Shown here: positions 10,258-23,020 of the stretch, piece after piece
Position numbering within the stretch: position 1 is the stretch's first letter
How the letters are laid out: every line of letters begins with the position of its first letter
Assembly (NCBI GenBank): GCA_026874595.1
Contig: CM049321.1
Coordinates: 2,476,479-2,540,478 of the forward strand
Length of the DNA stretch: 64,000 nt
DNA from: Sipunculus nudus
Taxonomy: Eukaryota; Annelida; Sipuncula; Golfingiida; Sipunculidae
Reading direction: 5' to 3'
The notes under the pieces: model-generated
What the model saw: only the letters and a program-made list of their open reading frames with translations
Told to the model about the DNA's origin: nothing
Databases searched by the model: none
Made by a program: the position numbers and the translations under genes

Positions 10258-13107
10258 CATTCTCGAACTTAAATTTTTGTTTTCATTAAAAAATATATCA
10301 GCTGACAGCATGCATTACATGCTATATTTTTATTTATATAATGGTATTTGCTTTTCCATGGTATTTGTTTTTTTCACCAGATACCAACATTAGTAACAGT
10401 TCTTTGTCATGAGAAATATGAATAAAAAAATTCTGCATCAATATTAATGTGTGTTTTAACGCACTATGTTTGATTTTAGACCATAGACCCTTCACAACTC
10501 ACTAGAGATGCCTGACAGTATACTTTCGGGTCCAGTATATGGACATACCTTCTTATATTATATTGTATCATAAAAACGTGGTAAACTTGTTCCGTTTTTT
10601 TTATCTGTTAGCTTCTAAATAAAAAAAAAAATAATTTTTTGACGAAATTTTGAAGCAACATCGTGAAAGGTTATGGCAGCAGCCAAGGAATCGCGCTGAG
10701 GTTACCTGAATCAACAACATATTTATGGGAGTTTTTTTTTCCATTGGAGATAGGAAATCTTGATTATCGAGGCCGAGGGCCCGATGGTGGTCGTTATTAC
10801 CAGGTCTTACTGTATATGGGCTCTGGCTAGCCTCCCTCTAGTCAGTCCTCTATATCTATTTTCCACATATATCAATTGAATAAAACCCACCTGTAGCTTG
10901 CCGAGGGACCAGGCAACATCTGAGATACACTGCCTTGATTCCTGAGTCCTCATTGATCCTCCTTTAGCCCGTGAGTGTCACGATCTGTCAGCAGCTCCGG
11001 GTAAAGCCTCCAGGCTACGTATATTGATTTTTCTTCCCAATTTGGCAGGTACGTCCTCGCTCTGACTGGAGAGTATCTTCAGCAGACGAGAGGACTCCGC
11101 GCGCAAAAGATCCACGTGATCATGCATTAACACTCGACAGTTCTTATCCGTTTAACGAATTTCTAAAAAGTATATATATTCCCAGGTTGTTTTTTTTTTA
11201 TAGTTTCGAGTAGATCTCGATAATTAGCTTAACATTTATTATTTATACACAACCACAATATTCCATGTGAATTGACGTTTTTGATTGTATTTTTTCTGAT
11301 CTATCGTAAAAATGCAGCAATATATGCTATCACTACTTGACTTGATACCAGGGTTCACTCCAGAACAACTTCGCCGCGCTTCCTTACTTAAAGTCGATAA
11401 AAAATCCCTGAATAACAACAAACTAAATTGATTCAAACACTAAAGTCCCGGGCCCTGAAATGCTAGCAAATCTTTTGTTTCTCGTTCATTATGGCCAATA
11501 AATGCCAGCCTACGGCAAATTCAGCAGTTTACCGGATGATAAATAATAATTCTTTTTCATAACTCCGAAAAAAATAAAGAATTCTGTAAAAAAAATCTTC
11601 CTCGAATTTTCTGGTAAACAAAACGCTATATTTTTTAGCAATCAACCGGTTAAATTCCCTGCTACGTGGCTAATGTGTTTTCGTCTCAAGATATCGTATG
11701 TTAATGCCAAGACAGCTGTGCCATATGCTGACACTACTAATTTTCTTAATACATGCTAAAGCGTAAACCAGCCTCCGTTTAGCAGCGGTGTGTGCTCTGG
11801 CGTCCCGAGAGCAAGCATTTGGCCCAACTGGCTCAGAGAGGGAGGGGCCTGGACTTCGTTATCCGCGAGCCCTTGTTTGATTGGTTTAGACTTGGCAAAC
11901 GTCCCTCTGACGAATAGCGCAGTAGACCGAGCTATTGATTGACAGGCTCGGGCGACAGCGTTTATCCTGGACTCGGCAAGGACTGGACTCTAATGGTCTC
12001 CTTAAGTGCTTCAATGGGAGCAGCTACCGTGTCAGCAAGAATAAAAAATCAAGCAAATGTAGTGCTTACATTTTCGACATAAAGGTGCAGACTGGCTCTT
12101 TATATAACATTCAGGTATTCTATAGAAGTTCCTGGTCACTTAGGATTGAAAAATCAAATGAATTGAAAAATCCATACATATATAGTATTTGACGGAGGTC
12201 GCTGTGAGAAAAAAATGGTTCCTTATTACTGAATTTGTGTAGGACATTTGAAAAACTTCATATGTTTTTGGTCGGGTTTTCACAGTTGAGTCGGTCGAAC
12301 TGTATTATCAGAGGGGTATTCATGAGGGGGGGGGGGGCCCCTATGCGCCCCCTCCCCCCCCCCCTTTGTTCTACTGACACTTATGCCAGTGAACTACTGG
12401 TAAGTGTTTTGTTTGTAAACTCACATGTATTTTATCTTCGATTATTTAAGTATACACTCAAATTTATTTATTTTATTATTTATATATTAACATCACATTT
12501 ATACAGATAATAATACGATCAACCAAAATCAAGCTGGTCTACTTTGGTGCCAATTTACAAATAAAAACATATATAAACTAAGATATGAATACAATACATT
12601 CATAATACCATGGCTATACGATTATAAAACATGAACATTATAATTATGCGGAGTTTCAACATTAATATTTAGAAAGTATATCATATTTATTTTTATAAAA
12701 ACGAGCAGAGCACTAAAATAGGTACGAAGCAATTATTATACAACATTTTGTAGCAATATTCTGAATAAGCAACATGTAGTTACTATTATAGACATGATCA
12801 ATGAATGCTAAGTGAAAAGAGTGCTATGCCATCAACACAAAAATAAGCAACTGTACCATATGCCATGTGGCCGATAAGTTCTCTAAGATTTCTGGTTTAA
12901 TTCGTTTCTTGAAAGAATCACATGATGTGACTGATCCATGTTCACTGGATAAAGTATATTCCAGACTTTTTGACCAGCAAATATAGTGAAGACTTTTTTT
13001 TCAAATATAGTTAGTTTTAGGTTTAGGAACGACTAAAACAGCAGCTCATGTCCCATGAAAACTAGCCCCTTGTGAACCAGGAACCATTAAGCAAACACAT
13101 TTATAAA
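10258..13107. other. Intergenic; GC-richer island near 11.8 kb
   Basis: No gene recognised. A GC- and CpG-richer patch at about 11760-12010 contains 'gattggtt', an inverted CCAAT box, and could be an unlinked promoter or first exon, but nothing downstream supports a gene. A G11 run next to a C12 run at 12327-12365 could form a tight hairpin or quadruplex. The rest is AT-rich. Confidence 0.35.
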
Positions 13108-14304
13108 TCACATTGCATTAGAATTAGTATAGCTTCGATGTACATTCATCCAGCCCAGTTCACTTACTAACATCGTGGAATTTACATTTCTATCGTTGTA
13201 TTTAGTTAAAATTCGGGCAACACTGATTTGTTTCTTTTGTCCCATATCGAGCTCAGACGGGAAGGGACAACACAAAATGCTTAGGGCATAGTCAATAGGT
13301 GGTTGAATGATTGTCGCACAAACCTTGCTCATTGATTGCAGAGAAAGAAAGCGTGATATACGTTAAAGAACTACCTTGGAGAAAGATTTATTTTGCATTA
13401 GTTAACATGTGGTCACCAGGATAAATTAGCATCTATTACCAGTAAATTAGTCTCATCAGTTCAAGTAATATCTGAGGTTTCTGATAAAACAAATCCTTTT
13501 GGAATTATCAGGTATGGAGCAAGACACCAGATTTATTATACTAATTTAAAGTGAGTAGGTTTTCGTCATTCCAGGTTGTAGCTTGATCCAAAGTACGCTG
13601 TAATTTAATCTCAGCTTCAGCAGCATTTTTTCCATGGCAATATACAGTGACATTATATGCGTAAATCACAATACCAACAGTATTAAGCACAACTGTAAGA
13701 TCATTTATGTATATAATAAACAGAATTATGTCCGTGTATCGAACCCTGAGTGACACCTACAGTGACAACTGCAGGGCTAGATAGATTATTACTGTATTTT
13801 ACTATCTTTAACCGATTATAAGATAAGATAACATTATAAGATAAGATTTATTAGCTTTCAGTTCCAGGAATTTTATGTTGACTCGCGATTTATTACATAA
13901 AAATGAATAAATAAATACATTAAAATACATAAAAAATAACACAGAACATATTGGAATATACATGTTAAAATAAGAATGTAAAAATTATAAAACAGGTAAG
14001 AATGAAACCAGGCCACTGTGTTACTTGCAATTTCAAATGTATGACGTTTTTCTGGTAATCTTTTATGATGTATAGTATCAAATGCTTTAGTTAGGTCGAA
14101 AATCCACTGATCCATATTCTTATTTATATCATTTGAAAATTTGCCAAGAGCCGTTACTATTGATCTTCCCGGCACATATATAATATATGGCGTTTCACGT
14201 ATGTAAATACATGCATGCCTCTCTATGAATATGGAAATGTTATTCCTATGGTAAAATGCAACGGTCAATTGCACTCGGATAACCGTATATATAAAATCAA
14301 TCAT
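13108..14304 (-). pseudogene. Decayed non-LTR retrotransposon reverse transcriptase
   Basis: Three minus-strand frames appear in the expected N-to-C order of one RT. Frame 14304-13873 contains 'DLTKAFDTIHH', RT motif A. Frame 13756-13541 contains 'IIYINDLTVVL' and a degraded catalytic box, with YAYN where YADD is expected, followed by 'LLTLN'. Frame 13332-13108 contains 'IQPPIDYALSI' and 'LVSELGWMNVHRS', typical of the post-RT region. Frameshifts and loss of the aspartates make it inactive. The clade is probably CR1/L2-like, by motif style only. Confidence 0.7.
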
Positions 14305-14564
14305 ACATTAAAATAACTGCATTGGTACTATTTCTGATAATTTCAAAATGATTAAATAAATCTAAAACGTGTGGTTGATTTGTGATTTGTTCCTATTATT
14401 TAGTTGTACTTACATTAGTCTGTTATCAATATTTTACTTTGGCGTCCTGTGATAAGGAAAAATCAATTGGGAGAATCTCACGAGAACATTCCATCTCTCT
14501 TTGTCTAAGTGAAATTATCCTCAACATGGCAGAATGCCTTCTTTCTGGGTCCTAAAATGTTCAG

Positions 14565-14621
<57 letters not shown>

Positions 14622-15607
14622 ATGACCTTACAGACATCTCCTATTTCTCAGGCATACTTGCATCTGTTAAAGCCATACAGGAAACCTCATTATCTGTCAC
14701 ACAATTTGGTATAATATAATAGTTTAATACATAATGAATATAGCTTTTACCAATACATGATTAAACAATGGCTTACATGCAATGAAAAATACAAAAGAAC
14801 TGACCTGGGAATAATGTCCATACCACCAGTTATTCCGAATTGCATATTTAAATAATCACCGAGTCCAATAAAAAGTCACTGAAAGCATTATCTTCTCACG
14901 AGGATCTTTGTCTTCTTTGATCACTTTAACGTATAAAAGTTCTCGATATCTATATATAATCCATTCCTTTATAGCTCTTCTCTTCCTGCAACGTTCTTTC
15001 ACAATTTTTTTCAATTTTAATCAGTCTTATATTAATATGTAAGCGCTAACGTATAACAGTTCATTTATGTTCACTTACTTTATCTTTTTGTGACTGTCGT
15101 GGCTCCGGAGCTTAGATGTTAAATGCCCATTTGCCCATCATTTGAGTTCATCTTATATAGACTTGTCACTCATGATTGTCTTTGTTTCAGTATTTAAAAT
15201 CATGTGTGTTCACTTGTGATTTTACTTCTTGTATAACAGAATTTTCTTTGTTTGAATCTATGAGCACGAGGGTTCACTCAAGATCCCTTGCATAAAAGTC
15301 TTAGTCGGTCATTGACACAACTTAGGGGTGCCTGGAACCTTTGTTTCAGCACAGATCAGCTGTATGATCAGCCCGCCAGTACATACAAGGCACGTTTACA
15401 GCCTTGTGCAGTAATACTTCAGTACAATGACATTACCCTTGTCTTCAAGTGGCCCCTGGACCGACACGAAGTATAGCTTCTTCAGCTGTCCCCTGACTGT
15501 AGCAGCTTATTTTTATGTGATTCCCAGTCAGTCAGTTATAATATTACAATAATTAACATTCAACACAATCTTGTTCAAATATTAAAATGAAACTTAATAT
15601 ACTGTAG

Positions 15608-15609
<2 letters not shown>
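14305..15609. other. Intergenic with (TA)n at 14568-14617
   Basis: No gene recognised. Contains a TA microsatellite at 14568-14617. A 62-codon frame at 15288-15476 has no family resemblance or splice support. Confidence 0.4.

Positions 15610-15647
<38 letters not shown>
15610..15647. repeat. (TA)n microsatellite
   Basis: About 19 TA units. Confidence 0.95.
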
Positions 15648-15651
<4 letters not shown>

Positions 15652-15772
15652 ATATATGCATAATCAACCACGATTTTGTTGCTGCGCCCCCTATCTTCAG
15701 ATCCTTGATACGCCAATTATTGAGTTATGCTACCAGAAACTTTATTTGTTGACCCAATATGCACAAAACATC

Positions 15773-15778
<6 letters not shown>

Positions 15779-15834
<56 letters not shown>
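15779..15834. repeat. (TA)n microsatellite abutting an LTR-like start
   Basis: About 28 TA units ending directly before 'atgttacggggtgacat', the start of the LTR-like sequence described next. Confidence 0.95.
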
Positions 15835-15835
<1 letters not shown>

Positions 15836-15957
15836 GTTACGGGGTGACATAAAAGTCGACCAAACTGTCTCGCTAGAGAAGCCTGCTTATCTGGAAGCGG
15901 TTGGAGCCACCACTCTGCCCCAAGAGACACAAACATCAGTCAAGGTCAAAGAGTACT
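15836..15957 (+). mobile_element. LTR-like fragment related to the 39287 LTR
   Basis: TGTTACGGGGTGACATAAAA followed by 'ctgtctcg' matches the start of the LTR-like repeat at 39287 (TGTTACGGGATGAGATAAAA). After about 45 bp the two diverge and no CGTAACA end is seen, so this is a truncated or diverged solo LTR. Confidence 0.5.
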
Positions 15958-16739
15958 AATTAGCACTGGTCACGTGTGATCACATAATGCTTAACGAACA
16001 AAGCGGTATGACCACACGTGTGTTCCATTTATATTCATTCTATACAGTAAACAATTTATTAAAACCCAGATGACACAGAAAATTTAGCATTTTTTACCAT
16101 CGGTAAGTTACCAGGGAGTGACCCAAAGGTAAGACAGCCTACCAGGAGTGTCCAAGGGCCAAATAAAATGCTTGAAAATGCAGAAGACTCATTTTATGTT
16201 ATATCATAAATATATATTTTTAGAAATGGACTGATTTGGAGGGTCCGTGTGAGACAGGGTTAACCACGATTTTCCTAGGAGCTCAAACAATCTTGAAAAT
16301 TCTGACTTATTTAGTTTTGTGTAAGTTTTAATATGAATAGTTCTATGCCTGTCATCCTAAATCCTGGTACCCCTCACGCGACAGCACTAGAGATATGTAT
16401 CTGTCAGACCTTTGTACAATGATCTCTCTTCGGAAACCCCAAATTGCACGTGTATACTGACATATATGTATATGCATAACTGTTATCGGTACATTATGAG
16501 TATTATTTTATTTACAGTCACGTGCATGTGCTTATTTGTCTCTTAATGACTGCATGAGTAGCCTTAAAAATGCATGTGTTTATTTTTACTGTGTGGCCTC
16601 TCCCCTTTGCTCAACAAGATCGATGTTGCCAAATTCTTACACTGCTTCAAAATATTTCTCTCGGAGGCCCTGACAGTCACCACTTGAACACAGACACAAA
16701 GATGTCTGCCCACATGCAGTGCAAACTGTCAGAACTATT

Positions 16740-16950
16740 CATAGTTGTGTGTGTTCACCCTTTGTTGCCTGCACCAAAAGGAAATACGCTCATTCCCATT
16801 CGTGTGTTTGTGTGTCTGTTTGTTCACATTATAACTCACACAAGCATGAACGGAATCTCATGGAATTTTCAGGGCACCTCGGGGAAAGGGCAAAGGAAGA
16901 ACGGTTAGATTTTGGTGTTCATCCCACATTTTCTCCTGGTTCATAATACT
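16740..16950 (+). repeat. Dispersed repeat R3, plus copy
   Basis: Related to 18840-19050 and 20040-20250 (minus) and probably 25640-25770 (minus). Shared order: 'gttcaccc', 'gtgtttgtgtgtctgtttgt', 'ataactcaca', 'ggaatctcatggaatttt'. It is an interspersed repeat with no coding capacity. Open frames over it are by-products. Confidence 0.65.
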
Positions 16951-17320
16951 CACCAATGTGCGGTCACTTATGCACGTATTAACCTGACACTGAATGCACA
17001 GAAGGTCCTGTCTCATCAGTGTGGCCCGGCCACTTGATAATTAAATTCACGGTCGAACGCCCAGCACCTCGGAGTGGCGGTGAAAAGTAGGCCAATTCGC
17101 AGAGCTTTTTGACATTTTTGGGATGCACATTTTTAATCTGTTAGTGATAATTGTTTCCCGAAAGTGTATACTAAGCTAAATGAAAGAATACAAATAATAC
17201 TGGAAGACCCTTGTTACAATGCACGTAACAATGTAAATGTAACCACGGCTCCATGTGGACTCTTTACAGCCATGGTGAATTTCTACTCAGAGTCATATGA
17301 CATCACTTTATCCTTATACT

Positions 17321-17323
<3 letters not shown>
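16951..17323. other. Intergenic, no gene seen
   Basis: No coding, RNA or repeat feature recognised. Confidence 0.35.

Positions 17324-17386
<63 letters not shown>
17324..17386. repeat. (TA)n microsatellite
   Basis: About 31 TA units. Confidence 0.95.
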
Positions 17387-17389
<3 letters not shown>

Positions 17390-17539
17390 CAATAATGTAC
17401 TTTCATTGAGATTATAGATCACTGTTGCACACATCAACTATATACCAATTCGCTTTTACTGTACTAAAAAAGGGGTCTAGAAAGCATTGAGGCGGTTTTT
17501 TCAAGTTAGCAATTCCAAATCATTGATAAATGATACGAT

Positions 17540-17609
<70 letters not shown>

Positions 17610-17690
17610 TGGATGAATGGATGGATAAATGGATAGGTAGGGTAGGATATATGGTAGGGTAGGGTAGGGTAGGGTTGGATGGGGTGGGGT
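17540..17690. repeat. Compound simple repeat: (TA)n, (GA)n, (GGAT)n, (GGTAG)n
   Basis: A run of TA (17540-17560) passes into about 24 AG units (to 17608), then GGAT/GGATGAAT units, then repeats of GGTAG. The pentamer is not the animal telomere repeat TTAGGG. Confidence 0.95.
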
Positions 17691-17699
17691 TATTACGAT

Positions 17700-18839
17700 T
17701 ATAGATGTTTATTTACATTTCTTTAATATAATACTCGTACCAGTACACTTTGCTCTCCGTCACCCGGCTTGCGACAACAGGGTTGTCTGTATGGAATATG
17801 GTGGCCCCGAGAGCGGTCATGTGTAATAGTTGGAAGGAACAAATTTGGTAAGGGCGCGAGGATACGACCCGAAAGTAATGATACTCCGAAGACATCAGTC
17901 AGGCTCGAATATATGTGTGCGGAGTGTGTTTGGTGGCAACGGGTCGTGTATCTTCTTACCGGAATTACACATTTTTGCGATCACGCCCGAATCGGCAAAT
18001 TATAGAGGGATGCTCAGTTCCACTGCGCATGCCAATCTGTTTTCTTGATAATTTCCAATACAAATAATAAAACATTCACACTTTTTTCTATGAAGATGAA
18101 AGAAAAGTAACTTACCGAAAAGAGAAGCAATATTTCACAATGAATGGAGACGCTGTTTATCAAATTAAAACAAATTATGATATGTCAACATTTAAACGTT
18201 AAGGGCTTGCACAACATGAGAAGTATATCCAAATGACCTGAACGATAGATGAAGTCATGATGGAACCCTGTGTACTTTGTTGAGAAGCTGACTGAAGTAA
18301 TACCTGTGATGAAGTTCTGTAAAGTCTAAGGCCCAGAGCAGCATATTCAAACGGCTGAACAGTTTAATAAAATTATACAGATCGGGCATTACTTAATTGA
18401 TTTAATATTCATATTTGAATAAATATATTTAAAACACTTTTCTCATTTATTGTTCACATGGGTCTTATAACTAAATATCGGATTTATGAAAAAATCGCGG
18501 AATAAAACGGGAAGATACAAATTTTTCAGCAAAGATCTGATGTTTGTTGATTAAAGGAAACGGTAAATATTCATTGGAGTGCAAGCCTACGCCAGGGATC
18601 ACAATCCTACTGCATCCGCCTCTCCAACCAAATCCGTACTACTTTCATGGGATCCTCCCTGGTCCATAACCCCACAGTTCAACAAAGAGTCGTCGATATT
18701 GCTTCGATGATATAGCTGTGTGATCCTACAAACAACAAGAAATTGTAATCTAGTGCAGGCAAGCCTCTGCCATGTGTTTGTGTGCTCTTGTTCGACCCAA
18801 AATCTCAGATATATTCATGCATGTATGAATGTATATTTG
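17700..18839. other. Intergenic, no gene seen
   Basis: Open frames at 17713-18048 overlap on both strands and look like chance frames. A GC-richer stretch at 18580-18720 has no splice support. No repeats recognised. Confidence 0.35.
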
Positions 18840-19050
18840 TGAATATTCCTTAATGACGCTCCTGAAACCGGACCAAATGCCCGATCCATACCGGAACCTT
18901 ATCGGTTCTTCCTTGGCTCCTTCCTGAAATGCCCTGAAAATATAATGTGATTCCGTTACAGAATGTGTGAGTTATTTTAGGAACAAACACACACACACAA
19001 CCTAGGGTGAACGCATACTCTCCTTGGTGAAGCAACAAAAAAAACAAGAA
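18840..19050 (-). repeat. Dispersed repeat R3, minus copy 1
   Basis: Reverse-complement relative of 16740-16950: 'gtgaatattccttaatgacgc', split near 18840-18860, then 'cctgaaaatataatgtgattcc' across 18930-18955, then 'gtgtgagtt' and 'acaaacacacacac'. Non-coding. Confidence 0.65.
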
Positions 19051-20039
19051 ATAAAAAGACAGTTTAAATCCTGGAGTATTTGGAAGATTGATGGAATCAC
19101 ATCGGGTGCCTACTGTATCTGGTTCAAAATGGACATAACTGGTTTTAACCGGTGTCAGGTTAAGGCAACCTTGTTATCTAAATATCCTGTCAAGATGTGA
19201 TTGGCTGTAAATAAGACAGCCAATTACGTGTCGGGGAAAATCTGTGCGGGATTACTCTGACTAGCTCAAACAGAGGATTCAATCTCATTTATCTTTATAT
19301 AAACGTTTATGGCAAGTGATATTATCATTTATTACCATTCAGTCAGCTGAATATGAGGACATCTATTTAAAGTTGTTTAAGCTTTTAAGCTAATTATTAT
19401 ATTTATTTAGAAGTAAATGTTTATGTGTTAACTTCGTTTGAATGATGTACGATCGTTCTTTTTAATTCAGCTGTCTTCCTTCGCTATGCGACGTGAGGAA
19501 ATGACTTAAATTACTACTATTGGATTCAACACTCTTCCATATGCTTTATTACTGGATGAAATTCGTAAACAGACAGAACCTTTTGCTTTAAAAGCTATGA
19601 AGCACGTCCAGAGAAATTCAATTCCTGTTAGACGTGGTGATTGCTTTTCACACCCAGTGAAATTAATTTAAAGTAAAATGTGGCAGGTACTTCATTGTTG
19701 AAAGACAGCTGAGTAAAACGTTTAGATTTCATTTAGGCATTTCACAAAAGATTTATGTACATATTAAAACGACTTTCAGTACAACAACGTTTTCCCGGAA
19801 TCAGCATAAAAGAGAATTATTCAATAATGTCTATATTGAGGCACCTGTGCCAATCGTTCAAGTTTCATTTTAGCGTCACGAAATAAAATGTATTCTCTCA
19901 CATTAGAGGTTTATGCATCTGAATGCTTTTTTTTGTGGATCTATGTTGTTTTTACTATAAATCTGCTTCTAATGGACTCAATCCTCTGCCATTCACATAT
20001 TCGGCTAATATTACTAATATATTTCGAGCAAAAGTGAAT
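19051..20039. other. Intergenic; small perfect hairpin at 19203
   Basis: No gene seen. At 19202-19226 a 9-bp perfect stem (ATTGGCTGT / ACAGCCAAT) encloses a 7-base loop and carries a CCAAT word on both strands. Nothing else was recognised. Confidence 0.4.
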
Positions 20040-20250
20040 GAACATTTGTGAATATTCTTTGTTAACGTTCTTGAATCCGGATCATGTTTCGGATCCACAC
20101 CAATCTAATCGATTATACATTCGCCCATTTCCCGAAATCCCCTGAAAAAAAATTCATGAGAATCCCGTCATGGTTGCGCGAGTTGTATTGTAAACAAACA
20201 CATAAACACGGACACGAACAGGAATGATCACATATCCTTATGGCGGAGAC
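20040..20250 (-). repeat. Dispersed repeat R3, minus copy 2
   Basis: Shares 'tttgtgaatattct', 'gttcttgaatccgga', 'ccctgaaaa', 'gagttgtattgtaaacaaac' and 'gaacaggaatgatcacatatcc' with the R3 group. It diverges from the 18840 copy by about a third. Confidence 0.6.
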
Positions 20251-21280
20251 AATGATGCAATACCATTTGAGAAGACAGTTACATTTGACAGTATCTCTTT
20301 TCATAAACTTTTTTCATCGATCATCAATCAATGAAATGTATGGAAAACTAATTATCGATTTTGCCATTTCTTCCGTTCAATAATTACACCTGACCGATGC
20401 CGGTAGCATTAATATTAACAATCATGTTATGTTACCCGTAATTCAAAGGTTGATAATATAAATAATATCAACACTTTTTGATATCTATTGCATAAAGAAT
20501 TTCCACCTGTTCGATATTCCCTAAACTCCGCGTGCAAATGGTAAGGTTTTCCTTGCATATTAGGTAACTGATTTAATAATTGTTTCGTACAGTTCGTAAG
20601 TTACTGTATGGAAAATCGAGAAGCTGAAACCCTCGGGAAATACTGAAGAAGTGAAGATCGAAAATATTTAACCTCGCCAAAATGAAACCTGCCACAGTAT
20701 GCTAGCTGTCACACTGGTACATGGTGTCTTACGAAAGAGATATATGATGTTCACTACTTTAGAGCAGACCACAGGAAATCTGCTGGCTTTAGCACCCTGA
20801 CATTCCTTTAGATTAATGACCAACCAAATTGATTGTGACCACTCTGTCTGTAGCTACAGGAAGAGGGAGCTAGCCGTGCCGGGGTTCGTTGTGTCCAATA
20901 AATACAAACGTCTTAAGCTTAACTGTTCACTCAGCATGATCAAGCGCAACATGACGCTGGCAATATCCCTTAAATAATAAATATCCCCTTTTCCAGAGAA
21001 TCCAGACAATAATTAAGCCTCCACTTTATATCCAGGTGAGGGTTATAGGGGTTGATTGATGTATATCTATATAAAAATATCTGTGATATTCCTAGGTCTG
21101 ATATTTATTTTGACCTTTCCAATTACATTTCTAAGGTCTTTCACTCCATAATCAGTCCCCCGTTTCGCCCAGTTACGGTTTAATGATAAGTTATTTTCCA
21201 ATTTGTTCCACTTTGTTCCCGACCTATTTTATCATAGCCATCATGCCCATGCAGCCATTGCCAGTTAAACGAATGCCAGG
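20251..21280. other. Intergenic, no gene seen
   Basis: AT-rich; no repeat or coding signal recognised. Confidence 0.35.
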
Positions 21281-21579
21281 CCAGCGTGGACCGCAGAGGG
21301 CCAATGTTGTAACATTTCGTTATGACTGACAGGTCACCGGCCCGGCATCCCACAGGGCACTAGCCCGATTGAATCGGACTCAATATTATTAGGCCCTGCC
21401 ATATATTGATCATATATATGGCGGGCCTAATAATATTGAGTCCGATTCAATCGGGCTAACAGGGCACAGGCTCACAAAGAAAGGCCCGACATCCCGCCGG
21501 CACAGGGCTCTGTACACGAAGGTTGTGCTGTCAGTCAATATGAAACGTAACAACCCTAGCCCTCCGCGGTCCTCGCTGG
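21281..21579. mobile_element. Outer inverted-repeat MITE with a second element nested inside
   Basis: The left arm starts CCAGCGTGGACCGCAGAGGG and the right arm, reverse-complemented, starts CCAGCGAGGACCGCGGAGGG. Homology continues for about 50 bp to 'gactgacag' on both sides. The centre holds another palindromic element (21361-21458) flanked by 'cagggcac' words. No target duplication was resolved. Non-coding. Confidence 0.75.
21361..21458. mobile_element. Near-perfect palindromic MITE, 98 bp
   Basis: The arms of about 46 bp (starting TAGCCCGATTGAATCGG and ending with its complement) differ by a single-base bulge and surround a 5-base centre (tgatc). The ends are TA, consistent with TA-targeting mariner-type insertion. 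It would extrude as a very stable hairpin. Confidence 0.85.
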
Positions 21580-21950
21580 GCTGTAATCCGTTTTACAGGC
21601 AAAGGATACATGGTTACGATAAAATTGTCTTAATGCCGTAGCAGGTTGATGGAGCGTGAAAGTGTAATATGACTTATTATTTAATAAGAGTAGGGAATAA
21701 AGTGCATCCTGAAGAATAATTGCACTTGACCTTCAACATAATCTTTCGAATCACAAATTTTGAAGAAAAGCTGTCATTTTGTCTGTCGGTAACTCCAACT
21801 CAAAAAAAGACATGAAAGGGTTTGAAAATTCTCTTTGTAAAATACGGTTCTAATCCATTACATTTTGCAGTACCCTTGATCACAAAATGTGTTTTGAAAC
21901 AATCTTTCATGCTTTTGCGTGATTTGTTTTCCCCGACCGACAGCAATATG
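21580..21950. other. Intergenic, no gene seen
   Basis: AT-rich, with no coding or repeat signal recognised. Confidence 0.35.
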
Positions 21951-22050
21951 CAGGGGTGTCAATATAAGGGGGATGGGGGGTATATATCCACCACCCCCCA
22001 CTTTTTGGCAAGGGGGGATGGTAAATGTAATCACCCCCCACTATTCAGAA

Positions 22051-22108
<58 letters not shown>

Positions 22109-22232
22109 GTAAACATGTCCTTTTTATCCCAATTATAACTACACTCCACGCCTGATATCCCCCCACCATTGCGAGTCATCTCCCCACCCTGCGAGTCATC
22201 CCCCCACCCATGAAGATAAATTGACGCCCCTG
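21951..22232. mobile_element. hAT-like MITE, copy 2, with internal (TA)n
   Basis: The ends read CAGGGGTGTCAAT and, reverse-complemented, CAGGGGCGTCAAT. The flanking octamers GCAATATG (21943-21950) and GCCATATG (22233-22240) match at 7 of 8. Poly-G/C tracts lie inside each end. A TA microsatellite at 22053-22102 has expanded in the middle. Same family as 610-1293; the single left end at 36554 may be another member. Confidence 0.75.
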
Positions 22233-22439
22233 GCCATATGCTTCATGTAATATCAAGCAATATATCTCTGGGTGAAAACCGCAGCTTAAAGCATCCGTCA
22301 CTTTGCAAGTGTCCTTCACACTGAATAAGATTATGACATGTTATTATATATCTAAACATAAAACTAGAATATGGGCAGCCGACAAGCATGTATCCGCTAA
22401 ATCTCAGGGACATGGATTAATGGAAGTTTGGCATCAGTC

Positions 22440-23020
22440 TAGTGGCAGCCTGCCACCCAAACTTCGATTTTTAATTAACTGAAGACGTTAAGGTAGCAGT
22501 ACAAGCTAAAGGGTTCGGATCAGTTCTAGTATAAATAGATGTGCACGCCATTGCTAACAGTACTTTTTTCCATTTTCATCTGCTTGTCAAAGTGTTATTT
22601 TCCCGAGGTAAGACAAAAAAGTTACGTTATTTTGTTCGGAAAAAATAATAAATAGGCTATTACTTTCAGGGTTGATTTTAATGGGTGTAGCCCTATTCAT
22701 GCCCCAGCTATTAATGATGAGGCTAGTTTTACTCAGAAAGTTTGTCTCTCCGTCTGTCATGATGGTTTGACAATGGAAACTACGGTAGCGGAAACTGCTT
22801 CGAACTTCAGTTCTTGCCGCCAGGGTAAACAACCCAAATTTTGTGTAACCGCATTTTTCTTGATTATTTAGCAAATAAAACACAGCCATATAAGCCCCTG
22901 ATGTCAAATCCTACCACACAGCAACTATCCTCGAAATAGGTGTTTTATTACGAATCGTAGCATGACTCTCAGGCCCTTATCGGTTTATTTTAAAAAGGCC
23001 CGAGTGTTTTGTTGTCTTGG
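22440..23020 (+). repeat. Dispersed repeat R1, copy 2
   Basis: Collinear with 5150-5670 over its whole length, in the same orientation, 17.3 kb away. It contains an extra stretch near 22790 relative to copy 1. Non-coding. Confidence 0.7.

Noticed and set aside
15656-15959. Poly Tyr/Ile open frames on both strands
   Set aside because: They are translations of the (TA)n tract with no coding evidence. The same holds at 14534, 21919, 34294-34662, 43008 and 50378.
17635-17690. Telomere-like GGTAGGG repeats
   Set aside because: The unit is GGTAG, part of a compound microsatellite, not TTAGGG, and it is interstitial.
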